Below are positions 24,620 to 33,123 of a DNA stretch of 64,000 nt, in pieces (the stretch's first letter is position 1; each line of letters opens with the position of its first letter). The notes beneath the pieces were generated by a model that was not told where the DNA came from, ran no database searches, and was given only the letters and a program-made list of their open reading frames with translations. Source of the stretch: Pseudorhodoferax sp047601025. GTDB lineage: Bacteria > Pseudomonadota > Gammaproteobacteria > Burkholderiales > Burkholderiaceae_C. Location: assembly GCF_047601025.1 (NCBI RefSeq), contig NZ_JASGJZ010000001.1, forward strand, positions 682,001 to 746,000, in the 5' to 3' direction. Made by a program: the position numbers and the translations under genes.

Positions 24620-25402
24620 TCAACGGCGCGTGAACGCCGGCGACCATGCGCTGACCGCCGCCAGGCGGTGCGCACACTCCTTCACCGCGGGGGCCAGTAC
24701 AGGCAAGCGTTCCGCCGTGACGCGAATCGAAGGCCCCGCGATGCTGACGGTGCCCACCGGCTCCCCGTCTCCCGGACGACGGATCACCGCCGCCACGGCA
24801 CTGGTCCCGGCCTCGTAGGCCTCGAAGACAACGGCGTAGCCGCGTGCGCGCGTTTCCTCGATGCGATCCATCAGTTCGCGCATGGAAGACGGCGCGCCCG
24901 GCCCCATCGATGCCGCTTTCTCGATGCCGTGCTTGGCGATGAGCTGCAACGCACGCTCCTCGCTGACGGCGGCCAGCAAGGCCAGACCGTTGGCAGTTGC
25001 AGGCAGATAGACGTCCGCTCCCGAATCAGGGTCATAGCGCAGCCCCGAGCGAGCTCCCTGGGCCTTGGCGACCCAGATCAGTTGGTCGCCTTCCATCACC
25101 GCAAGCCTGGCCAACTCGCCTGTGACGTCGGCCAAGTCATCCAGCAAGGGCTGAGCCGCATCCACGATGCCGCTGGCCGCCAAGTAGCTCAACCCCAGCG
25201 ACGCCAGCTTGACCGTCAGGAGGTACTGCGTGCTACCCGGCTCCTGCTTCACATAGCCCATTTCCTTCAGATCCGCCAGAAGCCGGTGTGCGGCGGTACG
25301 GGGAATCCCGAGCTGATCTGCGACTTCGTGCATCGGCAGTCCGCGCACGTTCCGCACCAGAAGCTCAAGGATGGAAATCGCGCGATCGCGGACCGATGCC
25401 AT
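24620..25402 (-). CDS. IclR-family transcriptional regulator
   Basis: 260 residues. The winged HTH is at about 5-65 (AISILELLVRN, MHEVADQLGIPRTAAHRLLADL) and the GAF-like effector domain follows (LNYLAASGIVDAAQPLL-like start, RSGLRYDPDSGADVYLPATANG near 120, SIAGPSIRVTAERL near 222). It is divergent from the isomerase/MFS/Gfo unit across 141 bases with three phased direct repeats. With the three following genes it shares a more relaxed base composition than the flanks, so the whole unit may have been acquired together. Confidence 0.88.
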   Translation of the reverse strand: MASVRDRAISILELLVRNVRGLPMHEVADQLGIPRTAAHRLLADLKEMGYVKQEPGSTQYLLTVKLASLGLSYLAASGIVDAAQPLLDDLADVTGELARLAVMEGDQLIWVAKAQGARSGLRYDPDSGADVYLPATANGLALLAAVSEERALQLIAKHGIEKAASMGPGAPSSMRELMDRIEETRARGYAVVFEAYEAGTSAVAAVIRRPGDGEPVGTVSIAGPSIRVTAERLPVLAPAVKECAHRLAAVSAWSPAFTRR

Positions 25403-25479
25403 GTCTTTCTCCCATGAAACGCAGTCGCCATCCTAGTGCCACATGGGATGGCGTTTCAGTCGGGGGTGAAGATCTGATA

Positions 25480-25529
25480 GGTATAAACCCTATTTATGGT
25501 ATAGAGTTTCAATTGGTATTCTGTTTCAA
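25480..25529. promoter_or_regulatory. Three phased direct repeats, probable IclR operator array
   Basis: GGTATA at 25480 and 25498 and GGTATT at 25515 are spaced 18 and 17 bases apart. The last two extend to a 15-base match, GGTATAGAGTTTCAA and GGTATTCTGTTTCAA (25498-25512, 25515-25529). The patch is AT-rich and ends 14 bases before the isomerase ATG, so bound protein would cover the promoter. Confidence 0.6.
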
Positions 25530-25543
25530 ATTAGGAGCCATCC

Positions 25544-26389
25544 ATGAAAGTCGCCATCGATTCATACAGCTACCACCGCTACTTCGGGGAGATCTATCCC
25601 AACCTTGAACGGGATCCAGGGTCACGCATGACCGTGGCGGACTTTGTGGAGCGAGCACACATGCTGGGCGTAGCAGGCGTATCGCTGGAGTCGTGCTTCC
25701 TGCCAAACCCCAGCGCCGAGGAGATCACTCGACTGCGAACCCAACTGGACGACCTGAACCTGGAACGGGTGTGGGCCTGGGGCCACCCCGGCGGATTGCA
25801 GTCCGGCGCAGCGCCACAACAGTTGACCGATCTGATGCGCCACACTGAAATCGCTGCGGCCGTGGGTGCGCCCGTCATGCGCGTCTGCTGTGGCGGACGC
25901 CGCACGCGGCCCGCAGACTGGCCGGCTCACAAGGCGGCCCTGCTACCACTGCTGCGCGAGGCGTGCGCACACGCCGAACAGCACGGCGTGGTCCTGGCCA
26001 TTGAGAACCACATCGACTTCCTGGCCGACGAACTTGTCGAACTGATCGAGACGATCGGTTCTTCTTGGCTGGGGGTATGCCTGGACACCGCCAACAACCT
26101 GCGCATGCTGGAAGACCCGGCCATCGCGATCGAGAAGCTCGCGCCCTATGCACGGGCCACGCACATCAAAGACGTGACGGCCCACCGCGGCAACCCGCGC
26201 GAGTTCGCCTTCTGGCCCAGCGTACCCCTTGGCCGCGGGCTGATCGATCTGCCACACGCATTCACCGCCCTGCGCCGCCATGGCTATCAAGGCCTGCTGG
26301 CTCTGGAAATCGACTACCTGCATCCGGACTACCCCAGCGACGCGGACGCGATCGCCGACAGCCTGGCCTACATGCGCAGCCTGCTCTGA
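25544..26389 (+). CDS. Sugar phosphate isomerase/epimerase-like TIM barrel protein
   Basis: 281-residue xylose-isomerase-like (AP endonuclease 2) barrel. Metal ligands are visible at Glu154 (AIENH), Asp181 (CLDTANN), His207 (THIKDV) and Glu255 (LALEIDY), matching IolE/IolI/3-dehydroshikimate dehydratase-type enzymes. The start follows AGGAG by seven bases. It is co-directional with an aromatic-acid-type MFS importer and a Gfo/Idh dehydrogenase under an IclR regulator. A keto-cyclitol or keto-sugar-acid isomerase/dehydratase is plausible, but the substrate is not identifiable. Confidence 0.82.
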   Translation: MKVAIDSYSYHRYFGEIYPNLERDPGSRMTVADFVERAHMLGVAGVSLESCFLPNPSAEEITRLRTQLDDLNLERVWAWGHPGGLQSGAAPQQLTDLMRHTEIAAAVGAPVMRVCCGGRRTRPADWPAHKAALLPLLREACAHAEQHGVVLAIENHIDFLADELVELIETIGSSWLGVCLDTANNLRMLEDPAIAIEKLAPYARATHIKDVTAHRGNPREFAFWPSVPLGRGLIDLPHAFTALRRHGYQGLLALEIDYLHPDYPSDADAIADSLAYMRSLL

Positions 26390-26435
26390 GCGCTGCTCCC
26401 TCTACCTTGCATTCATATCTACGGAGACTCGTGTC

Positions 26436-27788
26436 ATGACAGTTGCTGCCCGACAGCTCGACATCCAAGACTTTCTCGACGGTCGACCTTTCGGATCGTT
26501 CCAATGGAAGATCCTGCTGCTTTGCATCGGCGTGCTGATACTGGACGGTTTCGACGTGGTGGCCATGGGCTTCATTGCGCCAGCACTGGTCGCCGACTGG
26601 AACATCCCTCGCGAAGCGCTGGGACCGGTACTCAGCATGGGCCTGTTCGGCCTGGCCATCGGCGCCCTCGCGGGCGGCCCCCTCGCAGACCGGTTCGGCC
26701 GGCGCAAGGTCATCATCGCGTCGGTCTTCTTTTTCGGCCTGATGAGCCTGCTTTCGGCCTGGTCCCCGAGCATCACGGCACTGTCGGCAATGCGCTTCCT
26801 GACCGGCCTGGGCCTGGGCGCTTCGCAACCCAATGCCGCCACGCTCGCTTCGGAATACGCTCCGAAGAAGTACCGCTCGCTGATGGTCACCGTTGTCTAC
26901 TGCGGGTTCACGCTCGGTGCTGCGGGTGGCGGCTTCTTCGCCAACTATCTCATCACGACCCATGGCTGGGCCTCGATCCTGTTCGTGGGCGGCGTGATCC
27001 CGATCGCCTACGCCATTCTGCTGGTTCTGGTGCTACCCGAATCGGCCAAGTTCCTGGCCGTCAAGCATGACGGCCGCACCCAGTTGGAACGGATCGTCAA
27101 CGACATTGAGCCTGGCCAGGCCGATGCCCAGACCCGCTTCACCACGCCGGAGAGCGAGCACGCCGGCAAGACCGCAGTCCGGCTGGTGCTATCGAAGCCG
27201 CATACCAGCGTGACGATCGCGCTGTGGGCAGGCCTGTTCATGAACCTGCTGACCGTCTATTTCCTCAATAGCTGGCTGCCGATCATGGTCAAGGACGACG
27301 GCTTCACGCTGGCCGATGCCGCCATGGTCGGGGCGATGATGCAGTTGGGCGGCACCCTGGGCAATATCGCGATCGGCTGGAACATGGACCGCTTCAGCCC
27401 GCACAAGGTCCAGATGGGCACCCTGCTGGGTGCGGCGGTTTTCACCGTCCTGCTCGGCTACCTCAGCCCGGGACTGCACGCCCTGATGGCGCTGTGCTTC
27501 CTGCTCGGCTTCTGCATCAACTCGTCCAATACCGGCTGGACCGCCATGGCAGCCAGCTACTACCCCACGAAGATGCGCGCCACCGGCACCAGCTGGATGA
27601 CAGGCATCGGCCGCTTCGGCGCCATTTCCGGAGCCTCGGTCGGCGCGGTATTGCTGAGCTTCAAATGGGACTTCGGCCAGCTGTTCCTGGCGCTGACGCT
27701 GCCGATCGGCATCGCCATCGTGGCCGCATGGATTCAGGGCCACCATCGCACCCCGGAAACGGATCCAGCCAAGACACTCGCGCACTGA
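26436..27788 (+). CDS. MFS transporter, aromatic acid:H+ symporter (AAHS) type
   Basis: 450 residues, 12 membrane helices. The AAHS signature DGFDVVAMGFIAPAL lies in helix 1 (Asp at about 30-33), GGPLADRFGRRKVI is motif A after helix 2, and GLGLGASQPNAATLASEY follows helix 4. The family imports 4-hydroxybenzoate, quinate, shikimate and related acids. The amphipathic N-terminus (LDIQDFLDGRPFGSFQWK) is typical of PcaK-type carriers. It lies between the barrel enzyme and the Gfo/Idh gene and is probably the importer of their substrate. Confidence 0.87.
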   Translation: MTVAARQLDIQDFLDGRPFGSFQWKILLLCIGVLILDGFDVVAMGFIAPALVADWNIPREALGPVLSMGLFGLAIGALAGGPLADRFGRRKVIIASVFFFGLMSLLSAWSPSITALSAMRFLTGLGLGASQPNAATLASEYAPKKYRSLMVTVVYCGFTLGAAGGGFFANYLITTHGWASILFVGGVIPIAYAILLVLVLPESAKFLAVKHDGRTQLERIVNDIEPGQADAQTRFTTPESEHAGKTAVRLVLSKPHTSVTIALWAGLFMNLLTVYFLNSWLPIMVKDDGFTLADAAMVGAMMQLGGTLGNIAIGWNMDRFSPHKVQMGTLLGAAVFTVLLGYLSPGLHALMALCFLLGFCINSSNTGWTAMAASYYPTKMRATGTSWMTGIGRFGAISGASVGAVLLSFKWDFGQLFLALTLPIGIAIVAAWIQGHHRTPETDPAKTLAH

Positions 27789-27805
27789 AAAGAAGGAAAC
27801 AAAGC

Positions 27806-28840
27806 ATGTCCGTCGTCTCCACCGTGGGATTGATCGGTGCCGGCGCCATTGGGCGTGCACACCTGAATGGCGCAGCGCAAGCTGCCGGCATCAAGATCGT
27901 CGGCATCGCCGATCCGAATCCCGCAGCGGCCCAACTGGCCAACGAATTCGGCCTGCCTCATTTCACCGACCACCGGACGCTGCGCGACACGCTGCAGCCG
28001 GACGGCGCCATCATCGCGACACCCAACGCCTTGCATGTGCCCATGGCGCTCGAATGGCTTGCCGAGGGCAGGCCCGTGCTGGTCGAGAAGCCCGTGGCGG
28101 GCACGGTTGAAGAGGGCCGGCAACTCGCACACGCTGCGGATGCGGCCAAGGTACCGGTCCTGGTCGGCCACCATCGCCGACACAACCCGATCCTGCGCAA
28201 GGCGCGCGAACTGGTGCGTGAAGGAGCGCTTGGCCGCCTGGTGTCGGCCAGTGTGCTCGCGACCTTCCTCAAACCCGACGCCTACTTCGAGCAGGCTTGG
28301 CGGCGCTCCAATGGGGGCGGGCCTGTACTCATCAACCTGATCCACGAAATCGATCTGGTGCGCTTCGTCTGCGGAGAAATCCGCAGCCTGCAAGCTTTGA
28401 CGTCGAACGCCATTCGCGAATTCGAGGTCGAAGACTCGGCCGCGGCGCTGCTGCGCCTGGACAACAACGCATTGGTCACCATCACGCTCAGCGACACGGC
28501 AGCCTCGCCGTGGAGCTGGGACCTCGCTTCCGGCGAAAACCCCGCCTTCTCTCGCTCGCAAGCGGAAAGCCACTTCCTGTGCGGTACCAATGCGTCGCTG
28601 GCCTTGCCTACCCTGCGCACGTGGCGGTACCCGGGCGAACGCGGCTGGTTCCAGCCGCTGGAGCCGGGGAGCATCGCTTTTCAGCCTGCCGATCCCTACA
28701 TCGAACAGATGCGCCACTTCGGCGCAGTGATCCGCCGCGAAGAAGCACCGTTGACGGACGCGCTCGACGCAACCCGCACGCTCGAAGTCACGCTCGCCGT
28801 GCGGCAAGCTGCCCAGTCCGGCACCATGGTCTATTTCTGA
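27806..28840 (+). CDS. Gfo/Idh/MocA-family NAD(P)-dependent oxidoreductase
   Basis: 344 residues. The Rossmann start is VGLIGAGAIGRAHLNGA (residues 6-22), the family's EKP motif lies in VLVEKPVAG near 95, and the C-terminal beta domain has the active-site LINLIHEIDLVRF segment (GGGPVLI--IHEID near 174, acid and His as in inositol dehydrogenase-like enzymes). The start has GAAGGAAAC upstream. It is the last gene of the IclR unit. Substrate presumably a cyclic polyol or sugar acid imported by the preceding carrier. Confidence 0.88.
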   Translation: MSVVSTVGLIGAGAIGRAHLNGAAQAAGIKIVGIADPNPAAAQLANEFGLPHFTDHRTLRDTLQPDGAIIATPNALHVPMALEWLAEGRPVLVEKPVAGTVEEGRQLAHAADAAKVPVLVGHHRRHNPILRKARELVREGALGRLVSASVLATFLKPDAYFEQAWRRSNGGGPVLINLIHEIDLVRFVCGEIRSLQALTSNAIREFEVEDSAAALLRLDNNALVTITLSDTAASPWSWDLASGENPAFSRSQAESHFLCGTNASLALPTLRTWRYPGERGWFQPLEPGSIAFQPADPYIEQMRHFGAVIRREEAPLTDALDATRTLEVTLAVRQAAQSGTMVYF

Positions 28841-28858
28841 CCGGTTGCGAAACGCCCC

Positions 28859-29482
28859 TCACAGCGCCCGCAGCACCGCCCGCACCGGCGAAGCGTCGGC
28901 CGTGGCCAGCCGCAGGGGCAGCGCGATCAGTTCGTAGTCGCCCTCGGGCACCTCATCGAGCACCAGGTTCTCCAGCACGCGCAGGCCGCGCCGGCGGATC
29001 GCCTGGTGGCTGTCCAGGGTCTTGCTGTCGGCCGGGTCGATGCTGGCGGTGTCGATGCCGATCAGCTGCACGCCCCGGTCCGCCAGGCGCTCCACGGTCT
29101 GCGGCGCGTAGGCCGCCAGCCGCGGGTCCCAGCGGTCCTGCGGCATGCGCGCGTAGGTGCGCACCAGCAGGCGCGGCGGCAGGCCGTCCAGCGCATGCTG
29201 CAGGTGGCGCCATTCGACCAGCGGGCCGCAGCCGATGGCGTGCACCACGCGGCACGGGCCGAGGAAGGGCTCCAGCGGCACGGCGCCGATCGGCGCGCCG
29301 GCCGGGTCGTAGTGCAGCGGGGCGTCGGCATGGGCGCCAACGTGCGGCGAGAGCGTCAGCTCCGACACGTTGACCGGGCAGCCCGGGCCGATGCGGGCCG
29401 CCCAGCGCTGGCGGTAGGGCGTGTCGCCCGGGAACACCGGCGTGCCGGCGTGCACGGGCGGCGAGATGTCCCAGATCTGCAT
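28859..29482 (-). CDS. kynB: Kynurenine formamidase
   Basis: Hydrolyses N-formylkynurenine to kynurenine, the second step of tryptophan catabolism. 207 residues from the ATG at 29482 (MQIWDISPPVHAGTPVFPGD). The cyclase-family zinc motif HVGAHADAPLHY near 47-58 supplies His and Asp ligands; IGIDTASIDPADSK near 139 and NLVLDEVPEGDYELIALPLRL near 172 are also diagnostic of KynB. It is divergent from the aminotransferase/kynA pair over about 105 bases, so the pathway genes share one control region. Confidence 0.93.
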   Translation of the reverse strand: MQIWDISPPVHAGTPVFPGDTPYRQRWAARIGPGCPVNVSELTLSPHVGAHADAPLHYDPAGAPIGAVPLEPFLGPCRVVHAIGCGPLVEWRHLQHALDGLPPRLLVRTYARMPQDRWDPRLAAYAPQTVERLADRGVQLIGIDTASIDPADSKTLDSHQAIRRRGLRVLENLVLDEVPEGDYELIALPLRLATADASPVRAVLRAL

Positions 29483-29587
29483 GCGGCCGCGTTCCTCCAT
29501 CGGCGGATTATCGGCACGCCGCAAACCGCTTGGAGCGCGCCGGCGCCGTTCGCACAATGGCCGCACGCCAACCCGCGAGGCCACGCC

Positions 29588-30802
29588 ATGACCCCATCCC
29601 TGTTCGCCCACGTGCCGCCCTATCCGGGCGATCCCATCCTGTCGCTGATGGAGGCCTTCCAGGCCGATCCGCGCGCCGACAAGGTCAGCCTGTCGATCGG
29701 CCTGTACTTCGACGAGCAGGGCCGGCTGCCGGTGCTGGACGCGGTGCGCGCGGCCGAATCGGCGCTGCTGCAGGAGATCGGCCCGCGCCCCTACCTGCCG
29801 ATGGAGGGGCTGGCGGACCTGCGCGCCGCGGTCCAGGCGTTGGTATTCGGCGCCGCGTACGCCGCCGTGGCCGAGGGCCGCATCGCCACGATCCAGACGC
29901 TGGGCGGCTCCGGCGCGCTGAAGGTCGGCGCGGACTTCCTGCACCGCTACTTTCCCGAAAGCGGCGTCTGGGTCAGCGACCCGACCTGGGAGAACCACGA
30001 GGCCATCTTCGAGGGCGCCGGCCTGGCGGTGCAGCGCTACCCCTACTACGACCCGGCCGGCGGCGGCCTGCGCTTCGGCGACATGCTGGCCTGCCTGGAC
30101 CGGCTGCCGGCGCGCAGCATCGTGCTGCTGCACGCGAGCTGCCACAACCCGACCGGCGTGGACCTGTCACCCGCGCAGTGGGACGCGCTGGTCCCGGTGC
30201 TGCGCGCGCGCGAGCTGATCGCCTTCGTCGACATGGCCTACCAGGGCTTCGGCGACGGACTGGACGAGGACGCCTACGGCGTGCGCGCGCTGGCCGGCGC
30301 CGGGCTGCAGTGCTTCGTCGCCAACTCGTTCTCGAAGAATTTCGCGCTGTACGGCGAGCGCGTCGGCGGCCTGTCGGTGGTCTGCGCCGACGCCGCGGCC
30401 GCCGGCACCGTGCTGGGCCAGTTGAAGGCCACGGTGCGGCGCAACTACTCCACGCCGCCGACGCACGGCGCGCGCGTGGTCGCCCGCGTGCTGCGCGATC
30501 CGGCGCTGTTCGCCTGCTGGCAGGACGAGACGGCGGCGATGCGCCGGCGCATCCGCGCCATGCGCGAGCGGCTGCACGCGGTGCTGCACGAGGCCTGCCG
30601 CGGCCGGCGCGACTTCGGCTACTTCCTGACGCAGCGCGGCATGTTCAGCTACACCGGCCTGTCGGCCGGGCAGGTGGACCGGCTGCGCGAGCAGCACGGC
30701 ATCTACCTGGTGCGCTCCGGCCGCCTGTGCCTGCCGGGCCTGACCGGCGCCAACGTGGACCGCGTGGCCCGGGCCATCGCCGCCGTGGCCGGAGACGCCT
30801 GA
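29588..30802 (+). CDS. Aspartate/aromatic aminotransferase (class I, TyrB/AspC type)
   Basis: 404-residue PLP enzyme. N-terminal PGDPILSLMEAFQADPRADKVSLSIGLYFDE is the AspC/TyrB signature (in part). TLGGSGAL at about 103-110 holds the cofactor phosphate, HASCHNPTGVDL near 180 binds the ring, and Lys250 in NSFSKNFALYGERVG is the Schiff-base lysine. It sits where kynureninase (kynU) lies in many betaproteobacterial kyn clusters, overlapping kynA by one base. It may transaminate kynurenine or aromatic amino acids; general tyrosine aminotransferase is the safe reading. Confidence 0.88.
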   Translation: MTPSLFAHVPPYPGDPILSLMEAFQADPRADKVSLSIGLYFDEQGRLPVLDAVRAAESALLQEIGPRPYLPMEGLADLRAAVQALVFGAAYAAVAEGRIATIQTLGGSGALKVGADFLHRYFPESGVWVSDPTWENHEAIFEGAGLAVQRYPYYDPAGGGLRFGDMLACLDRLPARSIVLLHASCHNPTGVDLSPAQWDALVPVLRARELIAFVDMAYQGFGDGLDEDAYGVRALAGAGLQCFVANSFSKNFALYGERVGGLSVVCADAAAAGTVLGQLKATVRRNYSTPPTHGARVVARVLRDPALFACWQDETAAMRRRIRAMRERLHAVLHEACRGRRDFGYFLTQRGMFSYTGLSAGQVDRLREQHGIYLVRSGRLCLPGLTGANVDRVARAIAAVAGDA

Positions 30803-31647
30803 TGGCCGGCCCCACGCCCGAGCGCATCGTCCGGCAGGAGAAGGCGCAGCTCGACTTCAGCCAGGCGATGAGCTATGGCGACTACCTGCAGCTCGACGCC
30901 CTGCTGAGCGCGCAGCAGCCGCGCTCGCCCGCGCACGACGAGCTGCTGTTCATCGTGCAGCACCAGACCAGCGAGCTGTGGATGAAGCTGGCGCTGCACG
31001 AGCTGGCGGCCGCCCGGCGCTGCATCGCGGCCGACACGCTGAACGCCGCCTTCAAGATGACGACGCGCGTCTCGCGCATCCTGGAGCAGCTGGTGCACGC
31101 CTGGGACGTGCTGGCCACGATGACGCCGCCCGAATACAGCGCCATGCGGCCCTACCTGGCCAGTTCCAGCGGCTTCCAGAGCTACCAGTACCGCTGCATC
31201 GAGTTCAACCTGGGCAACAAGAACGCCGCCATGCTCAAGCCCCACGAACACCGGCCCGACCTGCTGGCCATGGTGCGCGCGGCCTACGAAGCGCCCTCGC
31301 TGTACGACGAGGCGCTGCGCCTGCTGGCGCGGCGCGGCCTGGAGATCCCGGCCAGCCACCTGGTGCGCGACTGGACGCAGCCCTACGCCGCCAGCGACGC
31401 GGTGACCGCCGCCTGGCTGGAGGTCTACCGCCACCCGCAGCAGCACTGGGACCTGTACCAGCTGGCCGAGGAGCTGGTGGACATCGAGGACGCGTTCCGC
31501 CTGTGGCGCTTCCGCCACGTCAGCACGGTCGAGCGCATCATCGGCTTCAAGCGCGGCACCGGCGGCACCAGCGGCGTGGCCTACCTGCGCAAGATGCTGG
31601 ACGTGGTGCTGTTCCCCGAGCTGTGGCACGCGCGCACGGAACTGTGA
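30802..31647 (+). CDS. kynA: Tryptophan 2,3-dioxygenase
   Basis: Haem enzyme opening the indole ring of tryptophan to N-formylkynurenine. 281 residues. The substrate-side motif is FIVQHQTSELWMKLALHEL (about 51-69, with the catalytic His). SSSGFQSYQYRCIEFNLGNKN lies near 115, with the Arg that binds the carboxylate. The axial His is in WRFRHVSTVERIIG near 237, followed by GFKRGTGGTSGVAYLRK. The start overlaps the aminotransferase stop (TGATG), implying translational coupling. Confidence 0.96.
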   Translation: MAGPTPERIVRQEKAQLDFSQAMSYGDYLQLDALLSAQQPRSPAHDELLFIVQHQTSELWMKLALHELAAARRCIAADTLNAAFKMTTRVSRILEQLVHAWDVLATMTPPEYSAMRPYLASSSGFQSYQYRCIEFNLGNKNAAMLKPHEHRPDLLAMVRAAYEAPSLYDEALRLLARRGLEIPASHLVRDWTQPYAASDAVTAAWLEVYRHPQQHWDLYQLAEELVDIEDAFRLWRFRHVSTVERIIGFKRGTGGTSGVAYLRKMLDVVLFPELWHARTEL

Positions 31648-31706
31648 CCCACCACCCTCGCGTGGCTGCCCCGGTTCGGGACGGGCCGACGCCCTCTCCC
31701 TCTCCT

Positions 31707-31720
31707 CTCTATATATAGAG
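31707..31720. promoter_or_regulatory. 14-bp perfect AT-core palindrome before ridA
   Basis: CTCTATATATAGAG is a perfect palindrome ending eight bases before the ridA ATG. The central ATATATA is exceptional in this very GC-rich setting. It could be an operator, a -10 region with TATATA, or a translational hairpin overlapping the ribosome site. Confidence 0.5.
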
Positions 31721-31728
31721 TCCCCGGC

Positions 31729-32103
31729 ATGAAACACGTCGTCGACACCGGCCTGCCGCCGCCCAAGCAACCCTTCTCCTGGGCCGTCAAGGGCACGGGC
31801 GCCCTGCTGTTCACCGCCCACGGCCCGGTGCGGCCCGACGGCAGCATCGACACCGGCCCGATCGCGCAGCAGGCACGCCTGACCTTCGCCAACCTGCGCG
31901 CCGCGGTGCAGGCCGCCGGCGGCACCCTGGCCGACGTGACGCAGGTGCTGGTCTACATGACCGATGTGGCCGACATGCCGGCCATCGACGCCGTGTACCG
32001 CGAGTTCTTCGAAGCGCCCTACCCCAACCGCTCCAGCGCCGCCGTGGCCGCGCTGGTGGTGCCGGGCATGAAGATCGAGATCGTGGCCTACGCGATGGTG
32101 TAG
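31729..32103 (+). CDS. RidA/YjgF-family enamine/imine deaminase
   Basis: 124 residues. The RidA core is visible: PFSWAVKGTGALLFTAHGPV near the N-terminus, QQARLTFANLRAAVQAAGGTLADVTQVLVYMTD at 42-75 in pieces, and the active-site Arg in YPNRSSAAV near 101 followed by EIVAYAMV. RidA proteins hydrolyse reactive enamines from PLP enzymes; some relatives act in aromatic degradation (aminomuconate-type steps). Downstream of kynA by 81 bases, it fits tryptophan catabolism or protection of the neighbouring aminotransferase. Confidence 0.88.
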   Translation: MKHVVDTGLPPPKQPFSWAVKGTGALLFTAHGPVRPDGSIDTGPIAQQARLTFANLRAAVQAAGGTLADVTQVLVYMTDVADMPAIDAVYREFFEAPYPNRSSAAVAALVVPGMKIEIVAYAMV

Positions 32104-32118
32104 CGCCGCCGGCCGCGG

Positions 32119-33093
32119 CTACTCGGCCTGGATGCGGGCCGACTGGATGAGCCTGCGGAAGGCGGCCGATTCCTCGGCCACCCGGGCGCGCAGGCCCTCG
32201 GGCGCCGAGCCCACGGCGTTCCAGCCCTGCTGGAACAGGCGTTGGCGCACCTCGGCAGCGCGCAGCACCTCCGGCACGGCCTCGGCCAGGCGCTGCTGCG
32301 CGGCCCTGGACAATCCGGCCGGGCCCACGAGCGCGGTCCAGACCTCGAGGTTGAAGTCCTGCACGCCCATCTCGCCGAGCGAAGGCACCTGCGGCGCCAG
32401 CGTGCTGCGGCCGCTGGTCAGCCCGACGAAGCGCAGCCGGCCGGACTGGACGTGGGGAGCGGCGATGCCGGGCGGCACCAGCGCCATCTCGATGTGGCCG
32501 CCGATGAGCGCCGTGACCACGCCCGGGTTGCCCTGGAACGGCACATGCACCGGCGCGAGGCCCGGCATCCTGGACTTGAGCCACTCCATGCCCAGGTGGG
32601 CGACGGACCCGCTGCCCACCGAGCCGTAGCTCCAGCGCTCGCCCTGCGCACGCGCGGCCGCGAAGAACGCCGGGCCGGCCGGCAGGTCGGCGCGCGTCAC
32701 GAGCGCGAGCGGCGCCGTCGTCAGCAGGCTGAGATAGGCGAAGTCGCGGGCCGGGTCGTAGGACAGCCCGGGGTTCAGCAGCCTGGCGGTCGTGAGGTTG
32801 CCGTTGATGACGACGCCCAGCGTGTGGTCGTCCGCCGCCTTGGCGACCACGCCAGCCGCCAGGTTGCCCGAGGCGCCGGCGCGGTTCTCGACGATGACCG
32901 GCTGGCCGAGCGCGCCGGCCAGGCCGTCGGCCAGTGCCCGGGCGGCGGCATCGGGCGTGGAGCCGGCGGGAAAGCCGACGACGAGCCGCACCGGCCGCGT
33001 CGGCCAGGCGGCCGGCTGGCCGCCCCAGGCCAGCAGGCTGCTGCCTGCCAGCACGGCGCCGATGGCCAGGCGATGGAAATGGCTGCGTTGCAT
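32119..33093 (-). CDS. Bug-family (TctC-type) periplasmic solute receptor
   Basis: 324 residues with a signal peptide (about 1-26, ending AWGGQPA). The Bug core is WPTRPVRLVVGFPAGSTPDAAARALADGL (mature start), IVENRAGASGNLAAG near 66, and VHVPFQGNPGVVTALIGG near 173. It is transcribed after the FAD-dependent oxidoreductase (30 bases apart). No TctAB subunits are nearby. Ligand likely a small carboxylate handled by the oxidoreductase. Confidence 0.9.
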   Translation of the reverse strand: MQRSHFHRLAIGAVLAGSSLLAWGGQPAAWPTRPVRLVVGFPAGSTPDAAARALADGLAGALGQPVIVENRAGASGNLAAGVVAKAADDHTLGVVINGNLTTARLLNPGLSYDPARDFAYLSLLTTAPLALVTRADLPAGPAFFAAARAQGERWSYGSVGSGSVAHLGMEWLKSRMPGLAPVHVPFQGNPGVVTALIGGHIEMALVPPGIAAPHVQSGRLRFVGLTSGRSTLAPQVPSLGEMGVQDFNLEVWTALVGPAGLSRAAQQRLAEAVPEVLRAAEVRQRLFQQGWNAVGSAPEGLRARVAEESAAFRRLIQSARIQAE

Positions 33094-33123
33094 GGGAATG
33101 TCTCCTATGAAGGGTGAAGGGAA

